Positions 36,379 to 44,746 of a stretch of DNA of 64,000 nt are shown here, piece after piece. The translations under genes and the position numbers were made by a program. Within the stretch, counting starts at the first letter, position 1. Every line of letters begins with the position of its first letter. The DNA is from Chitinophaga skermanii. GTDB lineage: Bacteria; Bacteroidota; Bacteroidia; Chitinophagales; Chitinophagaceae. The notes beneath the pieces are model-generated. The model ran no database searches. It saw only the letters and a list, made by a program, of their open reading frames with translations, and had not been told where the DNA came from. Location of the stretch: assembly GCF_003259335.1 (NCBI RefSeq), contig NZ_QLLL01000001.1, forward strand, positions 652,406 through 716,405. The letters are read 5' to 3'.

Positions 36379-37779
36379 CTAGTTGTGTGCATAACCACCC
36401 GCTTCTTTCTGGGTAAGCGGCTTGGTAATCGGGTGTTCCTGGAAGTATGCAATGGATGATTTCACGTCTTTGATGAACAGGTCGGCCATATCACGGCTAA
36501 ACCCGTGGCGCACCAAAATACGTTGGATAATCACATCGTTCATGTTCGATGGCAATGGGTACGATGGTACTTGCCAGCCACGCATGCGTAAACGATCACT
36601 TAAATCGTACAGCGTAAAGCCGGGATTAATACCTTCTTTCATACGCCAAGAAGCACCGGGAAGGTTGCCCCTACCATTATAGAACAAGTCGAAGTAGCCA
36701 AGTTTTTCAATCTCGTCGGCGATATAAGCAGCATGATCAATACACGATTGCATGATCTGTTTATAGCCTTCAAAACCCAGTCGAATGAAATTATAATACT
36801 GTGCAACAATTTGCCCGCCCGGCCTCGAGAAGTTCAAGGCGAACGTAGGCATGTTACCACCGAGATAATCTACATAGAAGATGAGATCTTCCGGTAAATC
36901 GGTTTTCTCGCGCCAAATAGCCCAACCCACACCCAGTGGCGATAAGCCGTACTTATGGCCAGAGCCGTTGATAGATTTTACGCGTGCTAATCTGAAATCC
37001 CATACGAGATCAGGACTTAAAAATGGTGCAATAAAACCGCCACTGGCCGCATCTACGTGAATAGGAATGTCGAGACCTTTTTCGGCTTGTAGTTTATCGA
37101 GGGCTTCACTAATGGCTTTTACATCTTCGTATAAACAAGTGAAAGTAATACCGAGCGTTGGAACAACGCCAATGGTATTCTCGTCGCATAGCGCTATCAC
37201 ATCTTCCGGTTGCATGGTAATTTTACCAGGCGATAAAGGCACTTCACGTAATTCTACATCAAAATAACGGGCGAATTTATGCCAGCAAATCTGGACAGCG
37301 CCGCAAATTAAATTGGGTTTGTCGGTAGATTTACCAGCCGCTTGGCGCTTTTTACGCCAGTTCCATTTCATAGCTAAACCGCCTAGCATGGCAGCTTCGC
37401 TGGAACCTGTGGTAGAACAACCGATGGTGTCTTTGGCACTGGGCGAGTTCCATAGCTTAGCAAGAATATGTACACAACGACTTTCAATTTCCGCCGTTTG
37501 TGGATATTCGTCTTTGTCGATCATGTTTTTATCTAAACAACGATCCATAATTTTGTGCACTTCATCGTCTACCCATGTTTGACAAAAAGTGGCGAGATTT
37601 TGTTTCGAATTGCCATCGAGCAATAACTCATCAATAATAACATTATACGCTGCCCTTGGGTCTGAAGGTTTTTCAGGCATCTGGTACCTAGATGCAATGG
37701 ACTGCAGGGCTTGGCCGGCATAAACGTCGGCGTTTTCATCGGGCCTGTTTACCAAATCTTTTAATAAGTGTAGTGCCAT
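36379..37779 (-). CDS. gadB: glutamate decarboxylase
   Basis: A 466-residue PLP enzyme turning glutamate into GABA with uptake of a proton. The PLP lysine is K276 in [18 protein letters not shown], the same number as in E. coli GadB as I recall it. [13 protein letters not shown] binds PLP, and [16 protein letters not shown] is another family block. Length and ends match the alpha-type bacterial enzymes, including the His near the C-terminus that shuts the E. coli site at neutral pH (GGYAHN, second-last residue). It is the first gene of a five-gene operon. Confidence 0.95.
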   Translation of the reverse strand: MALHLLKDLVNRPDENADVYAGQALQSIASRYQMPEKPSDPRAAYNVIIDELLLDGNSKQNLATFCQTWVDDEVHKIMDRCLDKNMIDKDEYPQTAEIESRCVHILAKLWNSPSAKDTIGCSTTGSSEAAMLGGLAMKWNWRKKRQAAGKSTDKPNLICGAVQICWHKFARYFDVELREVPLSPGKITMQPEDVIALCDENTIGVVPTLGITFTCLYEDVKAISEALDKLQAEKGLDIPIHVDAASGGFIAPFLSPDLVWDFRLARVKSINGSGHKYGLSPLGVGWAIWREKTDLPEDLIFYVDYLGGNMPTFALNFSRPGGQIVAQYYNFIRLGFEGYKQIMQSCIDHAAYIADEIEKLGYFDLFYNGRGNLPGASWRMKEGINPGFTLYDLSDRLRMRGWQVPSYPLPSNMNDVIIQRILVRHGFSRDMADLFIKDVKSSIAYFQEHPITKPLTQKEAGGYAHN

Positions 37780-38527
37780 AGCGTTTATTTTTTATGAGAA
37801 TAGACTGTTAAAACGAATGGTTTCCTATGATGTACATTTGCAATAGCACATCAAATATTGATATATCATTGAGTGAAAGCTGAATTGGGTTATCGTTTCA
37901 TCAGATCGAAAAAACATCTCATCTCGAACAGCTTACGCAATTAGTTAATTAGCAACCGAATAGTACCAGATAAACAGCAGTAAGGGAAGAATTGTTAATA
38001 AATCAGCCAAAAAAATACATGTTATAGTTTTGATGTATAATAAGTTATAATTATTTATGTGTGATAGCTATATATGTCATACGAACGAATAGATACCCTT
38101 TCGTGGGTAGATGTGAATGGGTAGTAATGGGAAAAGATGATGGAGCATAGCATGTAGTAGTAAGTATGATGATCGTTCGTGAATAGTATGGCAAATTCAT
38201 TATGGCTTGGTGACGAGAGATGTATTTGTTGTTGTGCTTTCCCGCTTGTAAATAGGTAGCCTCCCTGTAATGTTCCTGTACCTACCATGTAGCGCCCAAG
38301 TAACTCCCATGTAACCACCATGTAACACCCCTATAACTACCCTTATAATCTCCTTATTACACCCTATGATTTACCTTTATATGATCAAAGCTGCACCTTA
38401 CTCTACCTTTATAAAAACCTTCTAAAAGCGTATGCTTTACCCACCACAATACGCAGAAAATTCATTATCTTCCCTATAGCATTGTATTTGTTGTAAACCG
38501 TTTTATTAACCCCTTTAACATTGAAAA
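37780..38527. other. 748-base non-coding region upstream of the decarboxylase
   Basis: This holds the promoter side of the minus-strand acid-resistance operon and the upstream region of the gene at 38528. Its right part is a degenerate 11-bp tandem array (listed separately). A TGATATATCA palindrome lies at 37859-37868. No supported gene is present. Confidence 0.45.
38264..38420. repeat. degenerate 11-bp tandem repeat array
   Basis: CC dinucleotides head units of consensus CCATGTAACNN. Unit starts are at 38264, 38275, 38285, 38296, 38307, 38318, 38329, 38340, 38352, 38363, 38374, 38396, 38406 and 38418, with steps of 10-12 except one double step. The best copies are CCAAGTAACTC, CCATGTAACCA and CCATGTAACAC. 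The period is near one helical turn. There is no reading frame through it because 11 is not a multiple of 3. Confidence 0.7.
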
Positions 38528-39454
38528 ATGGGAAAGATTATTCACCTATATCAACACCTCGAACAGGCTGCTTGGTATACACCCCGATACAGCCATGTTC
38601 CCCCGCAAAGTCGTAAAGCTACCAACTGGCAAGCGCCCCAGTATGAAAGCATTCGCTCGCACAGGAAGGAATTCGGAAGAGCCGCGCAAACGGCTGCCGA
38701 TGTACAACTGGCATTTAAAAACATTACCACGGTTTTCCGTGATGCTTCTATGTACCGCAGGCTTTCTTCTGCCCTCTTCCACATCCTAAAAAGCGATACG
38801 GCCCATAAACGCGGCGAACGAACCGTGGAAGCGGGCAATATAAAAGCACTACAAGGTTTCGAGTTTAACAAGAATATGCCCTTCCGCCGTACTTGCAACA
38901 TCAACTATAGCGTACAGCTCGATCGCCAACAAGGGAAGGCACACGTTATTATGCCCGCGTTTATGCCCAAGCACGAATTACGTGTACCTAGAAATGCTAC
39001 CCACTTTAAAGTAGTAGCCGCTGTACATGCGATCGATTTCGACCATAACCGCTCAGATGGAAATTGTGTTATTACCAATACTTTAGCGCTGAACGAAGCC
39101 ATCACGGAAGGTTTTACCCTAACGATGGACTTTGCTAAGCACGATCCTCGCCATCTATTTGTATCTGTTGGGATTGTTTTTGTAGAAGTAGAAAGCGGGC
39201 GTGAATACTTGGTGAAAGGAAATACACAGAATACCATGTGTATTAGTCATGTATTTGTGAAACCTTCTGTAGTAGAAGAAGAGGAAGTACCGGTTGTTAC
39301 AAGAACAAAACAATCGCCCGCTAAGCGAGCAGTTATATTTGATCACTTCAATAGCTTCAAAGCAGTTAGGATACCTACCACGGGTAACAATACGCGTCAA
39401 CAACATCGTCCCATTATAAGACGCAAACAACACCGGGTAGAACAGGTAGAGTGA
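38528..39454 (+). CDS. hypothetical protein, 308 residues
   Basis: Not recognised. There is no signal peptide or membrane helix, and the first 70 residues are basic and polar. A folded core seems to span about residues 100-245 (GNIKALQGFEFNKNMPF, then strands such as YSVQLDRQQGKAHVIMPAF and HVFVKPS). The C-terminal 60 residues are acidic then very basic (VVEEEEVPVVTRTKQS ... RRKQHRVEQ), suggesting a disordered nucleic-acid-binding tail. Codon use and length support a real gene. It is a single-gene unit after the 11-bp repeat array. Confidence 0.7.
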   Translation: MGKIIHLYQHLEQAAWYTPRYSHVPPQSRKATNWQAPQYESIRSHRKEFGRAAQTAADVQLAFKNITTVFRDASMYRRLSSALFHILKSDTAHKRGERTVEAGNIKALQGFEFNKNMPFRRTCNINYSVQLDRQQGKAHVIMPAFMPKHELRVPRNATHFKVVAAVHAIDFDHNRSDGNCVITNTLALNEAITEGFTLTMDFAKHDPRHLFVSVGIVFVEVESGREYLVKGNTQNTMCISHVFVKPSVVEEEEVPVVTRTKQSPAKRAVIFDHFNSFKAVRIPTTGNNTRQQHRPIIRRKQHRVEQVE

Positions 39455-39615
39455 GGTTGTAGAAAAGGGAAAGATAAGGGAACCACGCATAGTAAAAATG
39501 AATGTTTATATAGCCTACCCGCTATATTTATGTCATCATTTACATAGCGTTGTGTAATAAATTCCAAATTAGTTTTACATTCGGAACGTGGTAGTACAAC
39601 CCTTAATTTTTTCTT

Positions 39616-40344
39616 ATGAACATGCAATCCTTCACGAGCGATATTTCGCATAAGCCGTTCCCCGTTTCCGAGAAAGTAAGTGCACGGTCGTTACATCATT
39701 CGATCTTTAATTACATCAAACAACAAGAACCGGGGTTCGATGAAAAGTGCTACTTGTCATTGTCGGAATTGAACCGTTTCCGGTATAAATACATTGCCGA
39801 TACCATGGTGCAAGATTTGGGTGAGTTGGATGAATTAGAGAAGATTGTAGTGAATAAACTCCGCGACCATGGCAGCTTAACACGGGAATTGCAAGACGAT
39901 GAAGATGATATCAAACTTTCCTTTGGGCAACGTTTAGCCGATAAGGTAGCCGATTTTGGTGGTAGCTGGACCTTCATTGTTTCCTTCCTCGTGTTTATCG
40001 CTATTTGGATGGCTGTGAATATTTACTGGTTAAGTAACCGGGCCTTCGATCCATACCCTTTCATTTTGCTGAACTTGATCTTAAGTTGTTTAGCCGCTTT
40101 CCAAGCGCCCATCATCATGATGAGCCAGAATAGGCAGGAAGATAAAGATCGTCAACGCGCGAAAAAGGATTACATGATTAACTTGAAATCAGAATTAGAA
40201 GTGCGGATGTTGCACGAGAAAATGGATCATCTTATCATTCATCAACAACAACAATTGCTGGCCGTACAAGAAGTACAAGTAGGCATGATGAAAGACTTAA
40301 TGCACCAAATCTCCACGATGCAGAAATCCCAAGACAAATCATAA
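39616..40344 (+). CDS. DUF1003 membrane protein
   Basis: A 242-residue inner-membrane protein. The DUF1003 core has FGQRLADKVADFGGSWTFIVSFLVFIAIWMAVN, then a second helix PYPFILLNLILSCLAAFQAPIIMMSQNRQ, the most conserved block of the family, and EDKDRQRAKKDYMINLKSELEVRMLHEKMDHL, a coiled coil. The N-terminal 100 residues are cytosolic. The function is unknown. A TACATTCG near 39578 partly matches the phylum -7 element. Confidence 0.9.
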   Translation: MNMQSFTSDISHKPFPVSEKVSARSLHHSIFNYIKQQEPGFDEKCYLSLSELNRFRYKYIADTMVQDLGELDELEKIVVNKLRDHGSLTRELQDDEDDIKLSFGQRLADKVADFGGSWTFIVSFLVFIAIWMAVNIYWLSNRAFDPYPFILLNLILSCLAAFQAPIIMMSQNRQEDKDRQRAKKDYMINLKSELEVRMLHEKMDHLIIHQQQQLLAVQEVQVGMMKDLMHQISTMQKSQDKS

Positions 40345-41328
40345 ATCCCTTACAGTGCAGTTGCGCAAAATGCCTGCGCGGTATAAACAGCAACGAGGCT
40401 ATACAACATGCGTGAGGTCTCGTTGCATAGCCCTGAACTGGTGGTAACATGGCCTGTAGAACCGGTGAAATAGCTAACTGTTTGTATTACATAACTGTAG
40501 TGAAAAACAAACCTGTATAATCGGCCTAAACGGGCCATAGTAGCAGGAAAAATAATTGCACGTTAGTGTCAAAAATAATAGCATTACTGCTATGAAATTG
40601 CAGTAAGATTCACTAATTTACAAGACACAAACGGAAAAATGGGAACAGTACCCATGGAATTTTAACCCTTTTAAAAGCTTTTTCTATGAAGAAGATCTAT
40701 TGTTTTTGCCAGCACCCGGTTACTTATCTTGAATGGAGTAAAATCTTGCCAATGCAGTGATTGATCTCGTTATTAGTCCATTATTCATTGATATGCCAAT
40801 TATTTTTAGCTCGTCGCGATAGTAAGTAGAGAAACTTTATTGTTTAGTGTACCAGCTTTTTAGTAGCCCCAGATCTGTGTAGCTTTTACACTGAACCACC
40901 TATTTTACCATTTACCGAAATATATATTTATTTACTTTAAGACCGGCGTTAATTCTTGTTTGGCAGTTGGTACAATTTCGAGGCATGATGCTTTTTGTTC
41001 CAATTAGTAATTCATTAAATGACACACAAAATGGTTTTACAAACACCAGGTTGCCTGCACATGAACCACCTACTGCAAGCAAACCGAGCGATGTTGCCTT
41101 TACATGCGAATTTGTCACCACCCTAAGGTGCCCCGTGTAATTTCACATTGTTTATAATGCAGCCACGCACGCAATATAGGCAAACCAGGGAGGCAATAAT
41201 TTCCTTGGACAGCAAACCCGCAGATGGAAGCACGAAACGCGTAGCACTTAACTTAACTGTATATTCCTGCATACACTTATTACTGCCGCCATCTTTATTT
41301 CATCATCTATTAAGACCCCCTTTGCCAA
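40345..41328. other. 984-base region without a supported gene
   Basis: No convincing open frame was found. Structure seen: overlapping stems GCAACGAG / CTCGTTGC (40390-40397 with 40419-40426) and GGCTAT / ATAGCC (40397-40402 with 40427-40432), and an 11-base direct repeat TGAACCACCTA at 40892 and 41062. The rest shows no terminator-like element. Confidence 0.4.
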
Positions 41329-41598
41329 ATGCCAAAACGTTATTTCGAACGACTACAGACTATTGATTACTTGATAAGGATTAAAGGTACCGGTAAACCC
41401 GGCCAACTCGCAAAACGCCTCCGTATTTCTGAACGCACTTTATACGAATTCTTGAAAATGATGAAGGATTTAGGTGCACCGATCGAATACGATCGCTATA
41501 AGGAAAGTTATTATTATACGGAGAAAGGCGGCTTCAACATGCGGTTTACGAAAAGCTTAGGCGTAATGTTGATCCTGCTTTGCATGGTAATCTATTAA
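41329..41598 (+). CDS. small HTH protein with hydrophobic C-terminal tail
   Basis: An 89-residue protein. Residues 6-55 form a helix-turn-helix of the HTH_11/DeoR-like type (RLQTIDYLIRIKGTGKPGQL followed by AKRLRISERTLYEFLKMMKDLG), then a wing-like IEYDRYKESYYYTEKGGF. Residues 73-89 (KSLGVMLILLCMVIY) are hydrophobic enough to sit in a membrane. It looks like the N-terminal DNA-binding part of a WYL-type regulator without the ligand domain. It is followed by a strong terminator and is a single-gene unit. Target unknown. Confidence 0.75.
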   Translation: MPKRYFERLQTIDYLIRIKGTGKPGQLAKRLRISERTLYEFLKMMKDLGAPIEYDRYKESYYYTEKGGFNMRFTKSLGVMLILLCMVIY

Positions 41599-41621
41599 CA
41601 GCATATTTTCAAAACAGTAAA

Positions 41622-41666
41622 ACCCCAATTAGCACGGTATACCGGCTAATTGGGGTATATTTTTTT
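41622..41666. terminator. intrinsic terminator between convergent genes
   Basis: A perfect 12-bp stem, ACCCCAATTAGC / GCTAATTGGGGT, is followed on the + strand by TATATTTTTTT. On the minus strand it is followed by a weaker T-rich run, so it may serve both genes. Confidence 0.9.
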
Positions 41667-41681
41667 ACAGTATATAAGCCA

Positions 41682-42005
41682 TTACAAATTCTTCGGTAAG
41701 TTAGCATCCACCGGCAATGCATCATACAAATCTATCCAATCCTCGTTCGCCGCATCTATCAATACGCGCTTGTCCTCATCACTATACATTTCCTCTAATT
41801 CCTTCAACCTAAATCGCGCCACATCTAAGGCATGGTAGAACTCGAAATACACCAACTTGGTGACTTCCACTTTCGCAGCAAAAGGCCTGTTTAAGCCTGT
41901 TTTCAGTTGTTTAACTTGGTGTTGAAGGTTTTCTGTGAGCGACACGAGGAAATAGTTATGCGCCTCGTTGGTCATGATGTAAACATTAAAATTACCAGGA
42001 TACAC
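41682..42005 (-). CDS. degenerate GIY-YIG-like protein
   Basis: A 107-residue protein with the outline of the UvrC-like GIY-YIG fold: an FNVYIMTNEAHNYFLVSLTENL start, then VTKLVYFEFYHALDVARFRLKELEEM and a closing NEDWIDLYDALP, comparable to the KLVYFE ... NP-W-DL blocks of standard members. The YIG strand reads FLVSL, the usual Arg-x3-His is not apparent, and the metal-binding Glu block is altered. It is probably not an active nuclease. Function unknown. Read as a single-gene unit. Confidence 0.72.
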   Translation of the reverse strand: MYPGNFNVYIMTNEAHNYFLVSLTENLQHQVKQLKTGLNRPFAAKVEVTKLVYFEFYHALDVARFRLKELEEMYSDEDKRVLIDAANEDWIDLYDALPVDANLPKNL

Positions 42006-42500
42006 GGTACTTAATTTTTAATGATGAAATCTCTACAGTTTCACACGCACAGAGTTTTCAAATTACAATTACATAAAAGCTCGAGAAACATTTATAGCAG
42101 CATGTTGCATGCATGTTGGCATAAACTGAAACGCAACATTCCTATACACATTTGAATAAAAAAGAGGTGCGCAGAACGCACACCTCCTGTCTTTAATAGT
42201 TAACTTGGAGTATGTGTAAGAATCTTAGTTGTGCTTCAAAAATAAGTATACAATAGTACTATTCTTCCTATTGGGTTCGTGTTAATAAGTTGTTAACCGC
42301 TTGTTAACGGCTGTATCTGCTTGATTGGCAGCGCCTATTTTAACCGTTCCGTGTGAACACGTGTATACAAAACGTTACTTGCCCAGTTTTAGTATATAGC
42401 ATTCACTACAATTATTCAAATAGCGCTATTCAATGCTAAAATCCTATCGCTGGCATATATCCCTGCTTACTATTTTTATAGCATCCAAAACAACCTGGTT
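42006..42500. other. 495-base intergenic region with an orphan minus-strand terminator
   Basis: No gene was found. It holds the terminator at 42156-42186 on the minus strand and a TATTTTTG (TAnnTTTG match, minus strand) at 42237-42244. The + strand promoter of the next gene was not identified. Confidence 0.4.
42156..42186 (-). terminator. terminator-like hairpin with no gene feeding it
   Basis: On the minus strand, GAGGTGTGC-GTTCT-GCGCACCTC (one mismatch) is followed by TTTTTTATTC. No minus-strand gene lies upstream, so it may end a short RNA of about 75 bases starting near 42229. Confidence 0.55.
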
Positions 42501-44648
42501 ATGCGTCTTTTCCTCGTTATTATTCTGAGCTGCTTCAGCTTCTCTTCCTATGCGCAACAAGCGAAAGATTGGCTCATTAATAACGATGCATTCAAAACAA
42601 ATATTCATACCGGTAACAATCAATTAACGATTGAGAACGGGTTAGCCAAACGGGTATTTGTGATACAGCAAAACCTCGCCTGCATAAGTTATCAACAGCT
42701 GCAAACAGGCGAACAGTTTATCCGCGCTATTCGCCCCGAAGCTATCATTACACTGAATAACCATGCTTATAACATCGGCGGTTTATATGGTCAACCACAA
42801 CAAGCTTACCTCCTTGAAAGTTGGTTGACAAACCTGCACGCCCAGGAAGATGATTTCCAATTCATGGCCTACCAAGTAAAAGAAATCGATCCTTATGTAG
42901 CATGGAAGCCCAACTTATGGGCAACAAATACAACCCATGCAAAAGGAAAAGAGCTCGTATTGCTTTTCGAACACAATGCTTTCCCCGGCTTGAAAGTACG
43001 TGTACATTACGCACTGTATAACGGGTTGCCGCTCATTTGTAAATGGGTAACGGTAGAGAATACCGGCAACACCCCGGTACAGGTGAACCAAATTGTAAAC
43101 GAAGTATTGGCCACGCCTGAAGAAGAGTCGGCCGTGTTCAGTGCTGCCGGTAAAATGAAAACCCCGCACAGCTTATACATAGAAAGTAACTATGCTTTTA
43201 ATAACGCCATGAAGGCCAACCTAAGCGATCAAACAACTCATTGGAAGATAGATTCATCCTATACATCGCAAGTGAATTACGACTACCAAACGCCTTGCCT
43301 CTTGGAAGTATACCCGCCTCAAGGGATGAACATGGCTGTACAACCCCAGCAATCCATCTCCTCCATTAGAACATACGAACTACTACTCGATAGTTACGAC
43401 CGCGAAAGAAACGGCCTCGCGCAACGCCGCATGTACCGCGCCATTGCCCCGTGGACTACCCAAAATCCCATTTTCATGCACCTTGTTACCACCGACAGCG
43501 CCAAGGTGTTACATGCCATTGATCAATGCGCAGCTACGGGTTATGAAGGGGTGATTCTTAGTTTCGGTAGTGGGCTTAATATGGAAGATACAAGCGCGGC
43601 CAATATTCGCCGTTTTAAATACTTCGCAGATTATGCACATGGTAAAAAGATTTTGCTAGGTGGGTATTCCCTTTTTTCTAGCAGGAGAATTAGTGAAGAA
43701 GATGATGTAATTGACCCGGAAACCGGGGAGCGGGGACATGCATTTTTTGGCAACGCCCCCTGCCTTGGTAGTAATTGGGGATTAGCATATTTGTCGAAAC
43801 TAAAGCGCTTTATTGCTGCTACAGGATTTGATATTTTCGAGAATGATGGTCCTTATCCCGGTGATGTTTGCGCTTCTACCAAACATCCCGGTCATAAAGA
43901 TCAATACGATGCACAATGGGCACAAATGCAATTGCAAAAATCGCTCTACCATTGGTTGAACGAGCGTGGGGTATATATTAATGCACCAGATTGGTATTTC
44001 CTCGATGGTACACATAAAATTGGATTAGGTTACCGCGAAGTCAACTTCTCCTTACCCCGCGAACAACAAATGATTCTCAACCGTCAAAACATCTTTGATG
44101 GTACTTGGGAGAAAACGCCCTCGATGGGCTGGGGCTTTGTACCACTCACCGAATACCAAGGTGGCGGAAAAGCGGCTACTATTGAACCTTTGCACGAGCA
44201 TATTACTACCTATCAACAATTGATGATGCAATACTACGGTGCCGGTATTCAAGCTTGTTACCGTGGCCCACGTTTGTACGATACAAACGATACGAAGCAA
44301 ATGGTAACCAACACCATTGCTTGGTATAAACGCTATCGTACAATTCTGAATGCCGATATTATTCACTTACGCCGGGCCGATGGGCGCGATTGGGATGGTA
44401 TCATGCATGTATTGCCTGGCCATAAAGAACGCGCGTTGGTTATGTTGTACAATCCTTTAACGCAACCTATTACACGTAATATCCAACTACCTTTGTATTA
44501 CACCGGTATTGCACAAACGGCAAGTATGCGTGAACAAGAAGGTGCTGCCCGTAAATATAAACTGGGACGCGATTATTCCATTACAATAACCGTAACTATA
44601 CCAGCCGGAGGCTACACTTGGTACGTTGTAGAAAGCAAGGATGAATAA
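42501..44648 (+). CDS. secreted glycoside hydrolase-like protein (alpha-galactosidase/clan GH-D-like)
   Basis: A 715-residue exported protein (signal peptide to about SSYAQ). Residues 25-290 form a beta-sandwich domain like those that precede clan GH-D barrels. A TIM-barrel part then spans about 300-620, with FIAATGFDIFENDGPYPGDVCASTKHPGH as a likely catalytic strand carrying an Asp. The C-terminal 90 residues are a small beta domain (HKERALVMLYNPLTQPITR). I could not place it in a named GH family. A GH29 fucosidase gene follows 98 bases on and is probably in the same unit. Confidence 0.6.
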   Translation: MRLFLVIILSCFSFSSYAQQAKDWLINNDAFKTNIHTGNNQLTIENGLAKRVFVIQQNLACISYQQLQTGEQFIRAIRPEAIITLNNHAYNIGGLYGQPQQAYLLESWLTNLHAQEDDFQFMAYQVKEIDPYVAWKPNLWATNTTHAKGKELVLLFEHNAFPGLKVRVHYALYNGLPLICKWVTVENTGNTPVQVNQIVNEVLATPEEESAVFSAAGKMKTPHSLYIESNYAFNNAMKANLSDQTTHWKIDSSYTSQVNYDYQTPCLLEVYPPQGMNMAVQPQQSISSIRTYELLLDSYDRERNGLAQRRMYRAIAPWTTQNPIFMHLVTTDSAKVLHAIDQCAATGYEGVILSFGSGLNMEDTSAANIRRFKYFADYAHGKKILLGGYSLFSSRRISEEDDVIDPETGERGHAFFGNAPCLGSNWGLAYLSKLKRFIAATGFDIFENDGPYPGDVCASTKHPGHKDQYDAQWAQMQLQKSLYHWLNERGVYINAPDWYFLDGTHKIGLGYREVNFSLPREQQMILNRQNIFDGTWEKTPSMGWGFVPLTEYQGGGKAATIEPLHEHITTYQQLMMQYYGAGIQACYRGPRLYDTNDTKQMVTNTIAWYKRYRTILNADIIHLRRADGRDWDGIMHVLPGHKERALVMLYNPLTQPITRNIQLPLYYTGIAQTASMREQEGAARKYKLGRDYSITITVTIPAGGYTWYVVESKDE

Positions 44649-44746
44649 TCAACCTGTAATAGTTAAAATGCTACCAATAAAGCTGTGCGCTTTGTACTAA
44701 TTTGTTGGTATATCAATTATTTGCACATTCATTAATGATCCACAAT

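Noticed and set aside
37859..37868. TGATATATCA palindrome as an FNR-type site
   Set aside because: The TGA and TCA halves are four bases apart, not six, and AT-rich palindromes of this size are common by chance.
38055..38321. 88-residue minus-strand frame across the repeat array
   Set aside because: Its apparent MVVTWELLGRYMVGTG start is a by-product of the 11-bp repeat; the period is not a multiple of three.
38264..38420. CRISPR array
   Set aside because: Units are 11 bases with no spacers and no cas genes nearby.
41148..41366. 72-residue + strand frame before the HTH gene
   Set aside because: Ends inside the HTH gene in another frame, and its composition is not protein-like.
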